The notes under the pieces: generated by a model
The model's input: only the letters and a program-made list of their open reading frames with translations
Told to the model about the DNA's origin: nothing
The model's database searches: none
Position numbers and translations under genes: made by a program
Shown: in pieces, positions 17,017 through 25,325 of the stretch
Layout of the letters: every line of letters starts with the position of its first letter
Numbering within the stretch: the stretch's first letter is position 1
From: Candidatus Saccharibacteria bacterium UBA5148
GTDB lineage: Bacteria > Patescibacteriota > Saccharimonadia > Saccharimonadales > UBA4665
Direction: 5' to 3'
NCBI GenBank assembly: GCA_002413835.1
Contig: DHXU01000004.1
Coordinates: 1-59,158, forward strand
Length of the DNA stretch: 59,158 nt

Positions 17017-17637
17017 TTAACGTGAGTAATATTCTACGATTAATTGTTCATTGATATCGGGTTCGGCATCATCACGGACTGGGGCGCCAGTGACTTTGAC
17101 TTCAAATTTCTTGCGGTTGGCGGTAATCCATTCAGGTGTGGATGGTGGTGCTGGACTAACGTCGTCAAGCCGTTTGAAATATTCAGTCTGCTTGCTGTGG
17201 TCACGAAGTGTCAGAACGTCGCCTGCTTTGAGGCGGATTGATGGAATGTCAACTCGAGTGCCGTTCAGCAGGAAGTGGCCATGGGTCACGAGCTGACGTG
17301 AGGCTCGTCTCGACGTAGCAAAGCCAGCGCGGTAGACGACATTGTCAGCGCGGCGTTCCAGAAGCTGCAACAGAATAGCGCCGGATTGGCCCTGTGCCTT
17401 CGTTGCTTCTTTCATGAGATTGCTGAACTGTTTCTCCAACAGACCATACAATCGCTTGACCTTTTGCTTCTCGCGTAACTGGAGCAGGTATTGGCTGCCT
17501 TTGCCGCCACGGAAACGGCCATTGGTGACCTGGCCCGGAGGAGTAGGTCGCTTGACGAGGGCTTTGTGAGCTTTTGGGTGGAGGGCATAGCCTTCCCGGC
17601 GGCTCATCTTTACAATAGATCCTGTATCTCGTGCCAT
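17017..17637 (-). CDS. rpsD: 30S ribosomal protein S4
   Basis: A 206-residue S4, primary 16S binder, with an S4 RNA-binding domain (RRADNVVYRAGFATSRRASRQLVTHGHF). The long frame extends upstream to 17673, but I place the start at the ATG 17635-17637 because AGGAGA lies eight bases before it and the upstream codons overlap rpsK. The N terminus MARDTGSIVKMSRREG has no cysteines where the zinc form has CxxC, so it is the zinc-free type. Confidence 0.96.
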   Translation of the reverse strand: MARDTGSIVKMSRREGYALHPKAHKALVKRPTPPGQVTNGRFRGGKGSQYLLQLREKQKVKRLYGLLEKQFSNLMKEATKAQGQSGAILLQLLERRADNVVYRAGFATSRRASRQLVTHGHFLLNGTRVDIPSIRLKAGDVLTLRDHSKQTEYFKRLDDVSPAPPSTPEWITANRKKFEVKVTGAPVRDDAEPDINEQLIVEYYSR

Positions 17638-17638
17638 G

Positions 17639-18067
17639 TTAGATTCTCCTTGCCTTCTTAGGACGGACGCCACCGTGTGGTACGCCTGTTACATCCTTGA
17701 TGCTTTCAACTGCAATATCCATACCGGCCATAACGCGGACTGCGGCATCGCGGCCAAGTCCGACGCCTTTGATGAAGACATCAGCACGGGAAAAGCCGTA
17801 TTGCTGCTTCGCTGCCTGAGCAGCTCGCTCAGCGGCAACTTGTGCTGCATAGGCTGTACCTTTTTTGGAACCGCGGAAACCGCAAGCACCAGCACTGGAG
17901 GCTGTTAATACGCTACCGCGTGGGTCGCTGAAAGTAACAATAGTGTTGTTGAAGGTAGCCAGTACGTGCACCTGACCCTGAGGTACGCTGCGCTTAGCTT
18001 TTTTCTTGCCAGCTGGTTTGCCGACTGCTTTTGTTGCTGGTTTAATAGTTGTGGTTGTATCTGCCAT
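17639..18067 (-). CDS. rpsK: 30S ribosomal protein S11
   Basis: A 142-residue S11 with HVLATFNNTIVTFSD, GFRGSKKGTAYAAQ and the C-terminal GVPHGGVRPKKARRI motif. The N terminus carries an extra 20 residues rich in Thr, Lys and Ala. One base separates its stop from the chosen rpsD start. Confidence 0.97.
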   Translation of the reverse strand: MADTTTTIKPATKAVGKPAGKKKAKRSVPQGQVHVLATFNNTIVTFSDPRGSVLTASSAGACGFRGSKKGTAYAAQVAAERAAQAAKQQYGFSRADVFIKGVGLGRDAAVRVMAGMDIAVESIKDVTGVPHGGVRPKKARRI

Positions 18068-18099
18068 AATAAGTTCCTATGTCTGTCTCTTAGGTGTCT

Positions 18100-18486
18100 C
18101 TAAGTTTTAGACGCGACTTTCTTAGCCGTGCCACCGACAGTTAATTTGCGACCTCTACGGGTGCGGGCGTTAGTCTTAGTGCGTTGACCGCGGCTTGGTA
18201 AGTTTGCCTTGTGGCGCAGACCACGGTATGAATTGATATCTTTCAGGCGCTTGATGTTGCCGCTGACGATGCGCTGCAATTCACCTTCGACGGTGTAGTC
18301 AGCATTGATTATCTCCTGGATACGGCCGATTTCGGCATCTGTCAGGTCTTTGACACGGACAGTTGGTTCGACTTTAGCGCCAGACAGGATGTCATAGCTC
18401 GACTTCTCACCGATACCATGAACGTAGGTCAAAGCGACCCAAGTCTGTTTTTCGTTAGGTATAGTTACCCCAGATATACGAGCCAT
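18100..18486 (-). CDS. rpsM: 30S ribosomal protein S13
   Basis: A 128-residue S13: MARISGVTIPNEKQ, the helix-two-turn-helix in the middle, and the basic C-terminal NLPSRGQRTKTNARTRRG, which contacts the P-site tRNA. It begins two bases after the rpmJ stop. Confidence 0.97.
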   Translation of the reverse strand: MARISGVTIPNEKQTWVALTYVHGIGEKSSYDILSGAKVEPTVRVKDLTDAEIGRIQEIINADYTVEGELQRIVSGNIKRLKDINSYRGLRHKANLPSRGQRTKTNARTRRGRKLTVGGTAKKVASKT

Positions 18487-18488
18487 AC

Positions 18489-18605
18489 TTAACCCTGCCT
18501 CTGCTTATGCTTAGGTTTCATTTTGTTGATGACATATAAACGCCCTTTGCGGCGCACGATCTTGTCATCAGGACTGATCTTCTTGACACTTGCACGTACT
18601 TTCAT
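18489..18605 (-). CDS. rpmJ: 50S ribosomal protein L36, cysteine-free form
   Basis: A 38-residue ORF matching L36 end to end: MKVRASVKKISPDDKIVRR at the start and KMKPKHKQRQG at the end. The three zinc cysteines of the C+ form (C-x2-C and a later C) are Ser, Asp and Asn; only the histidine in PKHKQ remains. It sits between infA and rpsM, the usual place, two bases before rpsM. Confidence 0.96.
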   Translation of the reverse strand: MKVRASVKKISPDDKIVRRKGRLYVINKMKPKHKQRQG

Positions 18606-18679
18606 ACGGATCATTGCCTCCTCTAATGTGGTAATGACACACTGCTTATAGTTTATAAAACGACAAGGATTGTTACATC

Positions 18680-18901
18680 CTATGACTTGCGATAGGTGAT
18701 TCTGCCCTTAGTAAGATCGTAAGGGGTCAACTCAACCGTCACGCTGTCGCCCGGTACAATACGGATAAAGTGTTTCCGCATTTTCCCAGCGACGTGAGCT
18801 ATGATTCTATGGCCGTTCTCAAGTTCGACAATAAATTGAGTCCCTGGGAGAGGCTCGATAATTGTACCCGTTAACTCGATTACTTCTTTATTGATAGCCA
18901 T
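18680..18901 (-). CDS. infA: translation initiation factor IF-1
   Basis: A 73-residue single OB-fold protein that binds the 30S A site during initiation. ELTGTIIEPLPGTQFIVELENGH and HFIRIVPGDSVTVELTPYDLTKGRITYR are typical. No Shine-Dalgarno is visible; a promoter at 18919-18948 would start transcription only about ten bases before the ATG. Confidence 0.96.
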   Translation of the reverse strand: MAINKEVIELTGTIIEPLPGTQFIVELENGHRIIAHVAGKMRKHFIRIVPGDSVTVELTPYDLTKGRITYRKS

Positions 18902-18918
18902 AAATATAACAAGACTTA

Positions 18919-18948
18919 ACTATAACAGACTACCAGGCTGTTTGTAAA
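18919..18948 (-). promoter_or_regulatory. promoter of the infA-rpmJ-rpsM-rpsK-rpsD-rpoA unit
   Basis: On the minus strand TTTACA (18943-18948), 18-base spacer ending TGT, TATAGT (18919-18924). It lies between secY and infA, so the downstream half of the ribosomal block can be transcribed separately from the spc half. Confidence 0.65.
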
Positions 18949-18975
18949 GTGTTAAATCAAGTCCGCGTAGGTACA

Positions 18976-20484
18976 TTATTGTTTCTTGTCCCGGTTCGGC
19001 CACAGACGACGAAGGAACCTCAGCCGTCCGCCGCCACCGGCAGCCGCAACAGCCGTCTCAGGCTCATAGAAGAAGTCGGAGCGTGAATACTGATCATAGG
19101 TGACCATCAGTGCTCTGGACTCGACTGAACGGAGTGTCTGCAGTGCTACCGAGACCAGGATCAGGACACTGGTTCCGCCGATAGCGATACTGGCAGTCAA
19201 GAACATCTGTGCGACGATTGGTAGCAGTGCAAGTAAACCTAGGCTCAATGCTCCGAAGAACGTTAAGCGGTTGACGATCTTGCTGAGGTATTTCTCGGTC
19301 TGCTGACCTGAACGGATACCTTCGATAAAGCCGCCCTGCTTCTGCAGGTTTTCAGCGATCTCCTTAGAGTTGAAGGTGATGCTGGTGTAGAAGTACGTAA
19401 AGACGAATACCAACAGGAAGTATGTAACCGGGTACACATATGAATGCCATCCGCCGGCCGCGAAAGCCTGGGCGCTCGAAGGTGGCTGGAACCAGGTTGT
19501 CATATGCCTGGCGATATCAGCTATGCGGGGATTACTGGCATTTGTAAACAATTGGCCGGCAAAGGTAGGCACGCTGAGGAATGCGACGGCAAAGATAATC
19601 GGGACAACACCGGCTGTTATCAGTTTGATCGGCAGGATAGTCGTGACACCGCCATAGGCTCTATTTCCCTGGACACGTTTGGCGTAGTTGACCGTAATCT
19701 GCCGGGCGGCCTCATTGAGCTTAACCACCAGCCAGGTGACGATCGCAACCGCCAGCAGGATAATAGTCGCTATCAGTAATGATTTGCCATTGATAGGCAA
19801 GGTCACACCGAGAATATGCAGCGAGCTTCCCTTCGCGAATATGCCACCACCGATTTCGGTAACGGTCTTCGGTAGCCGGCTGACGATGCTGACTGTAATC
19901 AGCAATGATATACCGTTACCAATGCTTTGTTCGGTGACAAGTTCTCCGAGCCACATCAGCAGCATCGATCCACCTGTCAGAGCGGCGACCATCAGGCTCC
20001 ATTGCCAGAGCGTGGCATTTGCAGTGATATCACCGACTCCGCCGATACTCTGAGCCGTCTGACGTATCAGATAGACGGCACCGATCGACTGGATGATGGC
20101 CAGCGGAAATGTCAGTATACGGGTATACTGGTTGATTTTCTTCTGACCATACTCGCCTTCTTTATGCATTGCCTCCAGGCGAGGAATCGCCTTGGTAAGT
20201 AACTGCATGATGATGGAGGCATTGATGTACGGGCCAAGGCCGGCGATCATGATTGAGAAGTTCTCTAAGGCACCGCCGGATAGAACGTTCAGGAAGTTCA
20301 GGAATTGGGGTGAGTTTCCACTGCTAAAAATGTTAGACAGCACCTGTTGCAAGGTTTGCGGGTCACTGATAGGCACTGGTATGTGTGCCAAGATACGGAA
20401 TACCAACAAGATGCCCAGCACAGCGAAGATACGCTTACGCATATCCGGCTGCTTCAGCGAGCGTGCAATTACTTTCCAGTTCAC
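18976..20484 (-). CDS. secY: preprotein translocase subunit SecY
   Basis: A 502-residue ten-helix channel protein of the Sec system. Recognisable parts are FRILAHIPVP in the first helix, GLGPYINASIIMQLL (plug/TM2 region), the GEYGQKKINQYTR cytoplasmic loop, QSIGNGISLLI, and the KRVQGNRAYGG and GGFIEGIRSGQQTEKYL ribosome/SecA loops. It is about 60 residues longer than E. coli SecY, through a longer external loop near residues 325-355 and a Gly/Arg-rich C-terminal tail. The start is GTG at 20482-20484 with GAGGG upstream. No adk or map gene follows before infA. Confidence 0.96.
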   Translation of the reverse strand: MNWKVIARSLKQPDMRKRIFAVLGILLVFRILAHIPVPISDPQTLQQVLSNIFSSGNSPQFLNFLNVLSGGALENFSIMIAGLGPYINASIIMQLLTKAIPRLEAMHKEGEYGQKKINQYTRILTFPLAIIQSIGAVYLIRQTAQSIGGVGDITANATLWQWSLMVAALTGGSMLLMWLGELVTEQSIGNGISLLITVSIVSRLPKTVTEIGGGIFAKGSSLHILGVTLPINGKSLLIATIILLAVAIVTWLVVKLNEAARQITVNYAKRVQGNRAYGGVTTILPIKLITAGVVPIIFAVAFLSVPTFAGQLFTNASNPRIADIARHMTTWFQPPSSAQAFAAGGWHSYVYPVTYFLLVFVFTYFYTSITFNSKEIAENLQKQGGFIEGIRSGQQTEKYLSKIVNRLTFFGALSLGLLALLPIVAQMFLTASIAIGGTSVLILVSVALQTLRSVESRALMVTYDQYSRSDFFYEPETAVAAAGGGGRLRFLRRLWPNRDKKQ

Positions 20485-20563
20485 AGGTTCACCCTCATTT
20501 CAGCTATTATATCAGTTAGTATAGCGCGATAGACTCGCAGTTAGCTACACCTTGCAGTAAAAA

Positions 20564-21103
20564 CTACTTGCTTGTTTTTGGCTTGGCGGCCATTTTGGCG
20601 GCTTTTGCAGCCCGGCGAAGTGAGCCAGCTGGCCTGTTGGATGTATCAGCGTTTGCCGTCCGGCCGATGCGTGGGACTACAGTGACAGATCCACCAGCCT
20701 TTTCGACAGCTTCGGTAGCTTTGGCGCTTGCGCCCTGGAGACTTACGGTAATAGCCTTGGTCATGTCACCTTTGGCAAGCAACTTGACGCCGACATGGGC
20801 GCTGCTGACGAGTCCGGCTTTTGCCAGTGTTTGTGCATTGACGGTCTTGACGCCTAAAGCTTCAAGCTGGCCAGTATAGACATATTCCATTTTTGGTCGG
20901 TGGCTGCGGAAACCAGGCAACTTTGGAAGTGCCTGCATGATAGGGTTCTGGCCGCCGGCAAAGCCTGGCTTAGCCTTAGAACCAGTACGTGAGCCATAAC
21001 CTTTGGTACCACGTCCGGCAGTCTTACCTTGTCCGGCGGCGATACCACGGCCGACGCGCTTCGGTGATTTCTTGTGGTCAGTGATCAGATCGTTGAATTT
21101 CAT
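20564..21103 (-). CDS. rplO: 50S ribosomal protein L15
   Basis: A 179-residue L15 with the Gly-rich N terminus (KRVGRGIAAGQGKTAGRGTKGYGSR in pieces), GFAGGQNPIMQALPKLPGF and the globular C-terminal part, then a Lys/Ala tail. The start overlaps the rpsE stop (ATGA), with no rpmD (L30) gene between, a known CPR trait. Confidence 0.96.
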   Translation of the reverse strand: MKFNDLITDHKKSPKRVGRGIAAGQGKTAGRGTKGYGSRTGSKAKPGFAGGQNPIMQALPKLPGFRSHRPKMEYVYTGQLEALGVKTVNAQTLAKAGLVSSAHVGVKLLAKGDMTKAITVSLQGASAKATEAVEKAGGSVTVVPRIGRTANADTSNRPAGSLRRAAKAAKMAAKPKTSK

Positions 21104-21789
21104 GCTTTTTCCTCACCTTTTGGCGTAGCAGCTTTGGCTGTTGTCTTTGCAGCTGTGTCGGCAGCTTTCGTCTTAGAAGCGTCCTTGCGCGTCTGAGTCG
21201 TTGTCACCCACTTAGCGGCTGGCACAAGCTGCTCGAGAGCAGCGATAGTCGCGTAGGCAGTGTTGGCTTTGTTGGTTGAACCAAGCGATTTGCTGAGTGC
21301 GTCACTGATTCCGGCAACTTCCAGAATCGTACGGACAACACCGCCGGCAATCAGCCCGGTACCGGCGCTGGCCGGCTTCAGAAGAATGCTGGCACCGGCA
21401 ACTTTCGCTTCAGTTTCGTGTGGCAAGGTGTTCTTGTACAGGGGCACCTTAATCATGTGCTTCTTGGCGACGTCGGTTGCTTTGGTGACAGCTGCCGTAA
21501 CATCTGCACCCTTCGCGATACCGATACCGACTTTGTTCTTGCGGTCACCAACGACGACAAGTGCGCGGAAGCGGAAGCGGCGGCCACCCTTGACGACACG
21601 GGCGACACGGTCGACGTGCAGCGTGCGTTCGTCGAACTGCTTCTCTTCGGGGGCCATTTCAGGACGACGTGGACGACGGTCATTGCTGCGTCCGCCTGGT
21701 CCATTTTGTCCACCGCCACGGTTAGGACCGCCCTGGCCACCAGCCGGTGTCTGAGTAGCGGGAGTTTGTGTAATTGTAGGTTCAGCCAT
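21100..21789 (-). CDS. rpsE: 30S ribosomal protein S5 with extended ends
   Basis: A 229-residue S5. The core runs from RTLHVDRVARVVKGGRRFRF to KSLGSTNKANTAYATIAAL; residues 1-45 are a Gly/Asn/Pro/Arg-rich extension and the last 35 are Ala/Lys/Thr-rich. I choose the ATG at 21787-21789 because GGAG precedes it at normal spacing and the longer frame would overlap rplR. Confidence 0.95.
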   Translation of the reverse strand: MAEPTITQTPATQTPAGGQGGPNRGGGQNGPGGRSNDRRPRRPEMAPEEKQFDERTLHVDRVARVVKGGRRFRFRALVVVGDRKNKVGIGIAKGADVTAAVTKATDVAKKHMIKVPLYKNTLPHETEAKVAGASILLKPASAGTGLIAGGVVRTILEVAGISDALSKSLGSTNKANTAYATIAALEQLVPAAKWVTTTQTRKDASKTKAADTAAKTTAKAATPKGEEKA

Positions 21790-21790
21790 A

Positions 21791-22147
21791 TTAGAACTCC
21801 AGTCCTGCGTTACGGGCGGCATCAGCTAATGCTTTGACGCGGCCGTGATATAAACGGCCGCCGCGGTCAAAAACGACAGCATTAACTTTGGCAGCTTTAG
21901 TTTTTTTAGCAATCTCAGTACCGACCCAGCTGGCTTTTTCTGTCAGGCTGCCGGCAGCTTGCTTCTGGCCGACGGTTGAGATGTACGCAATGGTACTGCG
22001 TGTAGTGTCATCGATGACCTGCGCCGTGACGTGATGCAGGCTGATGTGAACAGCCAGGCGCGGCCGGGTGGTTGTACCATTTACGACGCTGCGGATGCGG
22101 CGCTTACGGATCATACGGGTTTGAAGTTTGCGTGAAAGGTTACTCAT
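21791..22147 (-). CDS. rplR: 50S ribosomal protein L18
   Basis: A 118-residue L18, 5S rRNA binder: RRIRSVVNGTTTRPRLAVHIS, AQVIDDTTRSTIAYIST and the closing VVFDRGGRLYHGRVKALADAARNAGLEF are diagnostic. Confidence 0.97.
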   Translation of the reverse strand: MSNLSRKLQTRMIRKRRIRSVVNGTTTRPRLAVHISLHHVTAQVIDDTTRSTIAYISTVGQKQAAGSLTEKASWVGTEIAKKTKAAKVNAVVFDRGGRLYHGRVKALADAARNAGLEF

Positions 22148-22155
22148 GGTTTAAC

Positions 22156-22695
22156 CTACTTATCCTTTCCTGATTTACCAGACTTGCGGATAATGCGCTC
22201 GCCTTCGTATTTGATGCCCTTGCCCTTGTACGGTTCAGGCTTTTTGAGCGCCCGGATCTCAGCAGCGGTCTGTCCAACCTGTTGTTTGCTGATACCGCTG
22301 ATCGTGATGGTGTTCTGTTCGACGGCAGCGGTTACCCCGCTAGGCAACGCAAAATTGACATCATGGGAGAAGCCGAGGTTCAGCTTGAGCCCTGCGCCAG
22401 CCATAGCCACGCGGTAACCAACACCATTGATTTCCAGCTTCTTACTGAAACCGGTGGTTACGCCGAGGACCATGTTGTTGATAAGTGCACGCATCAGACC
22501 GTGTTTGGCACGGTTCTTTGGTTCGTCGTTGATGCGTGTGACAGTTAATACGCCGTCTTCCTGGGTGACAGTGACGCCTGGCATTGTGAACTGTGAAAGT
22601 GTGCCTTTTGGGCCAGCCACAGTAATAGTGTCAGGGTCGACAGTGATTGTCACGCCGTTCGGGATCTCGATCGGTAGTTTTCCTATTCGACTCAT
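22156..22695 (-). CDS. rplF: 50S ribosomal protein L6
   Basis: A 179-residue L6 with two repeated beta-alpha domains: MSRIGKLPIEIPNGVTI at the start and the C-terminal KKPEPYKGKGIKYEGE motif that contacts 23S rRNA near the sarcin-ricin loop. Confidence 0.97.
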   Translation of the reverse strand: MSRIGKLPIEIPNGVTITVDPDTITVAGPKGTLSQFTMPGVTVTQEDGVLTVTRINDEPKNRAKHGLMRALINNMVLGVTTGFSKKLEINGVGYRVAMAGAGLKLNLGFSHDVNFALPSGVTAAVEQNTITISGISKQQVGQTAAEIRALKKPEPYKGKGIKYEGERIIRKSGKSGKDK

Positions 22696-22723
22696 ATTAT
22701 TCCTTTACTCTCGTCTCTACTTT

Positions 22724-23122
22724 CTAATAAACCTTACAAATTAATTCGCCACCAACGCCTGCAGCAACTGCATCCTTGCCGGTCATCATGCCACGGGATG
22801 TCGATACGATGACGACACCACGGCCGCGTTTGACGGTTGGGATTTCCTTGGCACCGACGTAGTAACGACGGCCAGGTTTGCTTAAGCGGGTAATCTCAGT
22901 AATACGGGCATTCTCAGATTCGTTGTTGATGGTAATTGCCAATGTCTTGCCAATTGTAGCATCAGTCACTCTGATGGCCGACAAAAAGCCGTTTTCTTTG
23001 AGTAATTTAGCAACTGCCTCTTTCGCGTTTGAGTGCGGCATGGTTACTTCATGTTTGCGGACTGCAATCGCGTTACGTATACGGGAGAGCATGTCAGCGA
23101 TGGGATCTGTACTTGTTATCAT
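22724..23122 (-). CDS. rpsH: 30S ribosomal protein S8
   Basis: A 132-residue S8: DPIADMLSRIRNAIAVRK at the start and KRGRGVVIVSTSRGMMTGKDA near the end, the 16S helix 21 binding region. Normal length, between L6 and S14. Confidence 0.97.
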   Translation of the reverse strand: MITSTDPIADMLSRIRNAIAVRKHEVTMPHSNAKEAVAKLLKENGFLSAIRVTDATIGKTLAITINNESENARITEITRLSKPGRRYYVGAKEIPTVKRGRGVVIVSTSRGMMTGKDAVAAGVGGELICKVY

Positions 23123-23138
23123 CTGTGTCTTCTCCTTT

Positions 23139-23408
23139 CTACCAACTTGATTTAGTTACACCAGGGATTTCGCCCTTGCTCGCGTGTTCGCGAAATGAAA
23201 GACGGCTCAGACCGAAGGTACGCATGTAACTGCGTGGTCGGCCAGTCTCGCTACAACGATTCTTCCAGCGGGTTGGACTGGAGTTGCGTGGTAACTTGGC
23301 GAGACCTTCCTGGTCACCGAGTGCTTTGAGCTCAGCCCGTTTTGCGGCGTACTGCTTGATCATTTTCTGACGCTTCAGGTCACGGACAACGATTGATCTC
23401 TTAGCCAT
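23139..23408 (-). CDS. rpsN: 30S ribosomal protein S14, long zinc-free form
   Basis: An 89-residue S14. LPRNSSPTRWKNRCSETGRPRS and FREHASKGEIPGVTKSSW are diagnostic. It is the long C- type, lacking the two CxxC pairs of the short zinc form. Its ATG overlaps the stop of the preceding orphan gene by one base (TAATG), and its Shine-Dalgarno AAGGAGG lies inside that orphan. Confidence 0.96.
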   Translation of the reverse strand: MAKRSIVVRDLKRQKMIKQYAAKRAELKALGDQEGLAKLPRNSSPTRWKNRCSETGRPRSYMRTFGLSRLSFREHASKGEIPGVTKSSW

Positions 23409-23602
23409 TACACGCCTCCTTCATATGAGTGTTCCCAGTCTTCATTAAATCCGCCGGGTGCAGTTTCACGCGTCACGCTGCCACGGTCGCCACCTTCGTA
23501 AGGTACATAGCCATCAACGCCGACAGTATAAGTCTCAGGAAGATCGGGACGTAATACATCCCCATCAGGTACTGGCTGTGATCGGTTGAATAAACTTTCC
23601 AT
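23408..23602 (-). CDS. orphan protein between L5 and S14
   Basis: A 64-residue acidic, Gly/Pro-rich protein (MESLFNRSQPVPDGDVL ... EDWEHSYEGGV), probably largely unstructured; no family recognised. The open frame extends to 23686 but the ATG at 23600-23602 has AGGAGG nine bases before it and overlaps the rplE stop by one base (TAATG). Its own stop overlaps the rpsN start in the same way. Such double overlap means it is co-translated with its neighbours, and strongly supports a real gene. No other bacterium I know has a gene here in the spc order. Confidence 0.7.
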   Translation of the reverse strand: MESLFNRSQPVPDGDVLRPDLPETYTVGVDGYVPYEGGDRGSVTRETAPGGFNEDWEHSYEGGV

Positions 23603-24246
23603 TATTTGTCCTCCTTTTCGTCTCTTTTTTCGAACGGCATGCCGAATTTGTTGAGCAAAGCCCGGGCATGTGCCTGTTCCCGACACTTGATTACCATAAC
23701 AGCCTGGAGGCCGTGAGTTGTCGTAGTTTCCTCGAAGGTCAGTTCCGGGAAGACAGATTGATCAGTCATGCCGAGGCTATAGTTGCCCTGCTTGTCAAAA
23801 GCTTTGGCACTGACGCCGTGGAAATCACGCAGGCGAGGTAACACGACGGTAAGTAAACGGTCGAGGAATTCGTACATCCGGTCACCGCGGAGGGTAACCT
23901 TCAGGCCGACTTTGTTGCCTTCGCGAAGTTTGAAGGTCGCGATCGACATGCGGGCTGTTGTCTCAACCGGAGACTGACCGGTGATCTTGCGCAGTGTGTT
24001 AGCGGCTATCTCCATCAGTTTCTTATCATCTTTGGCACGACCAAGGCCGATGTTTACGATGATTTTTTCAAGGCGCGGCACCTGGTGTACGTTGCCGAGC
24101 TCTAATTCCTTCAGCAAAGCTGGGGCAATTTCGGTCACATACTCTTCACGCAGGCGAGGTCGAGTCGTGACTGCGGTAGTTTTGCCTTTTGGTATAGCTT
24201 TCGCTGCCGGCTTCTTTGTTGTTGTGGCTTTAGTAGTTGCTACCAT
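23602..24246 (-). CDS. rplE: 50S ribosomal protein L5
   Basis: A 214-residue L5, 5S rRNA and P-site tRNA contact protein: VPRLEKIIVNIGLGRAKDD, ITGQSPVETTARMSIA and GNYSLGMTDQSVFPE are typical. Compared with the usual 179 residues it has about 30 extra N-terminal residues rich in Thr, Lys and Ala. The start is the ATG at 24244-24246, preceded by AAAGGAGG; the longer frame to 24351 would overlap rplX. Confidence 0.95.
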   Translation of the reverse strand: MVATTKATTTKKPAAKAIPKGKTTAVTTRPRLREEYVTEIAPALLKELELGNVHQVPRLEKIIVNIGLGRAKDDKKLMEIAANTLRKITGQSPVETTARMSIATFKLREGNKVGLKVTLRGDRMYEFLDRLLTVVLPRLRDFHGVSAKAFDKQGNYSLGMTDQSVFPELTFEETTTTHGLQAVMVIKCREQAHARALLNKFGMPFEKRDEKEDK

Positions 24247-24247
24247 G

Positions 24248-24616
24248 TTACTTGACCTCCTTTCCTGTGGATTTGAATACGCGTGTCTTGGTGCCATCTG
24301 CTGCGACGTTATACCCGACGCGGCTAGCTTTCTTTGACGTTGGTTCGACAAGTCCGACTTTTCCTACCCAGATCGGCTTCGTCAGTTCGACGATGCCGCC
24401 CTGCGGTCGGGTCTTGGTCGGCTTCATTGCCTTCTTGACGATATTGATGCCTTCGACAGTCACTTTGTTTTCGGTCGGGTGCGTGGCGACGACTTTACCA
24501 GTCTGGCCCTTGTATTTGCCAGCCCGGACGATAACAGTATCACCCTTTTTGAGGCGGATTTTGTAAATAGTCTTTTCAGCGGTGTTACGTCTCTGATTGT
24601 TCAGGGTGGTTTTCAT
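24248..24616 (-). CDS. rplX: 50S ribosomal protein L24
   Basis: A 122-residue L24 with the KOW motif (KKGDTVIVRAGKYKGQTGKV) and VEGINIVKKAMKPT. The start overlaps the rplN stop by one base. Confidence 0.96.
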   Translation of the reverse strand: MKTTLNNQRRNTAEKTIYKIRLKKGDTVIVRAGKYKGQTGKVVATHPTENKVTVEGINIVKKAMKPTKTRPQGGIVELTKPIWVGKVGLVEPTSKKASRVGYNVAADGTKTRVFKSTGKEVK

Positions 24617-24984
24617 TACAGTACCTCCGGTGCAAGGCTGATAATCTTGGCGTAGCCGAGTTCGCGAAGTTCGCGTGGAACAGGCCCGAAGATTCGTGTG
24701 CCGCGTGGCAACTTATCCTCGCCGATGATAACTGCAGCATTGTCATCAAACTTAATTGTCGAGCCATCTTTACGGTTGATCTGGTATTTGGTTCTGACGA
24801 TGACCGCCTTAACCACAGACTTTTTCTTAACGGTGCCGTTCGGTGCAGCTACCTTCACGGTTGCGACAATCGTGTCACCAACGCGGGCATAGCGGCGGCG
24901 GGTGCCACCGAGAACGCGGATGCAGAGGATTTCCTTCGCACCAGAGTTGTCGCAGACGCCGAGGCGGGTTTCTTGTTGGATCAT
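24616..24984 (-). CDS. rplN: 50S ribosomal protein L14
   Basis: A 122-residue L14: MIQQETRLGVCDNSGAKEI, RYARVGDTIVATVK and FGPVPRELRELGYAKIISLAPEVL are diagnostic. It overlaps rpsQ by four bases (ATGA). Confidence 0.97.
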   Translation of the reverse strand: MIQQETRLGVCDNSGAKEILCIRVLGGTRRRYARVGDTIVATVKVAAPNGTVKKKSVVKAVIVRTKYQINRKDGSTIKFDDNAAVIIGEDKLPRGTRIFGPVPRELRELGYAKIISLAPEVL

Positions 24985-25325
24985 GATGTCTCTCCCGGAG
25001 TAATTTCCTCGTCGGCGTCGTCTGCTGCGGCCTTGGTCTTAACAGGTTCTTCGACTTTGGTCAGGGACAGCGAATCTTCACGAAGCAGCGGCTTCTCGAT
25101 GATGCGCTCCAGAGTATGGCGCTTGCGGGCACTCAGGGGACGAGTCTCAATGATAGAAACTTTATCGCCGACCTGGGCTTCATTCTTTTCGTCATGCGCC
25201 ATGAACTTGCTGCTGACGCTGTATTGCTTGCGGTAAATTGGATGTGTCTTGCGAGTCTGTACAGTGACGACAATCGTCTTATCAGACTTGGCTGAAGACA
25301 CAATACCGATGATTGTTTTTGCCAT
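24981..25325 (-). CDS. rpsQ: 30S ribosomal protein S17
   Basis: A 114-residue S17. GIVSSAKSDKTIVVTVQTRKTHPIY and GDKVSIIETRPLSARKRHTLERII form the OB-fold core; the last 30 residues are an acidic Ala/Asp/Glu tail beyond the usual length. One-base overlap with rpmC. Confidence 0.96.
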   Translation of the reverse strand: MAKTIIGIVSSAKSDKTIVVTVQTRKTHPIYRKQYSVSSKFMAHDEKNEAQVGDKVSIIETRPLSARKRHTLERIIEKPLLREDSLSLTKVEEPVKTKAAADDADEEITPGETS

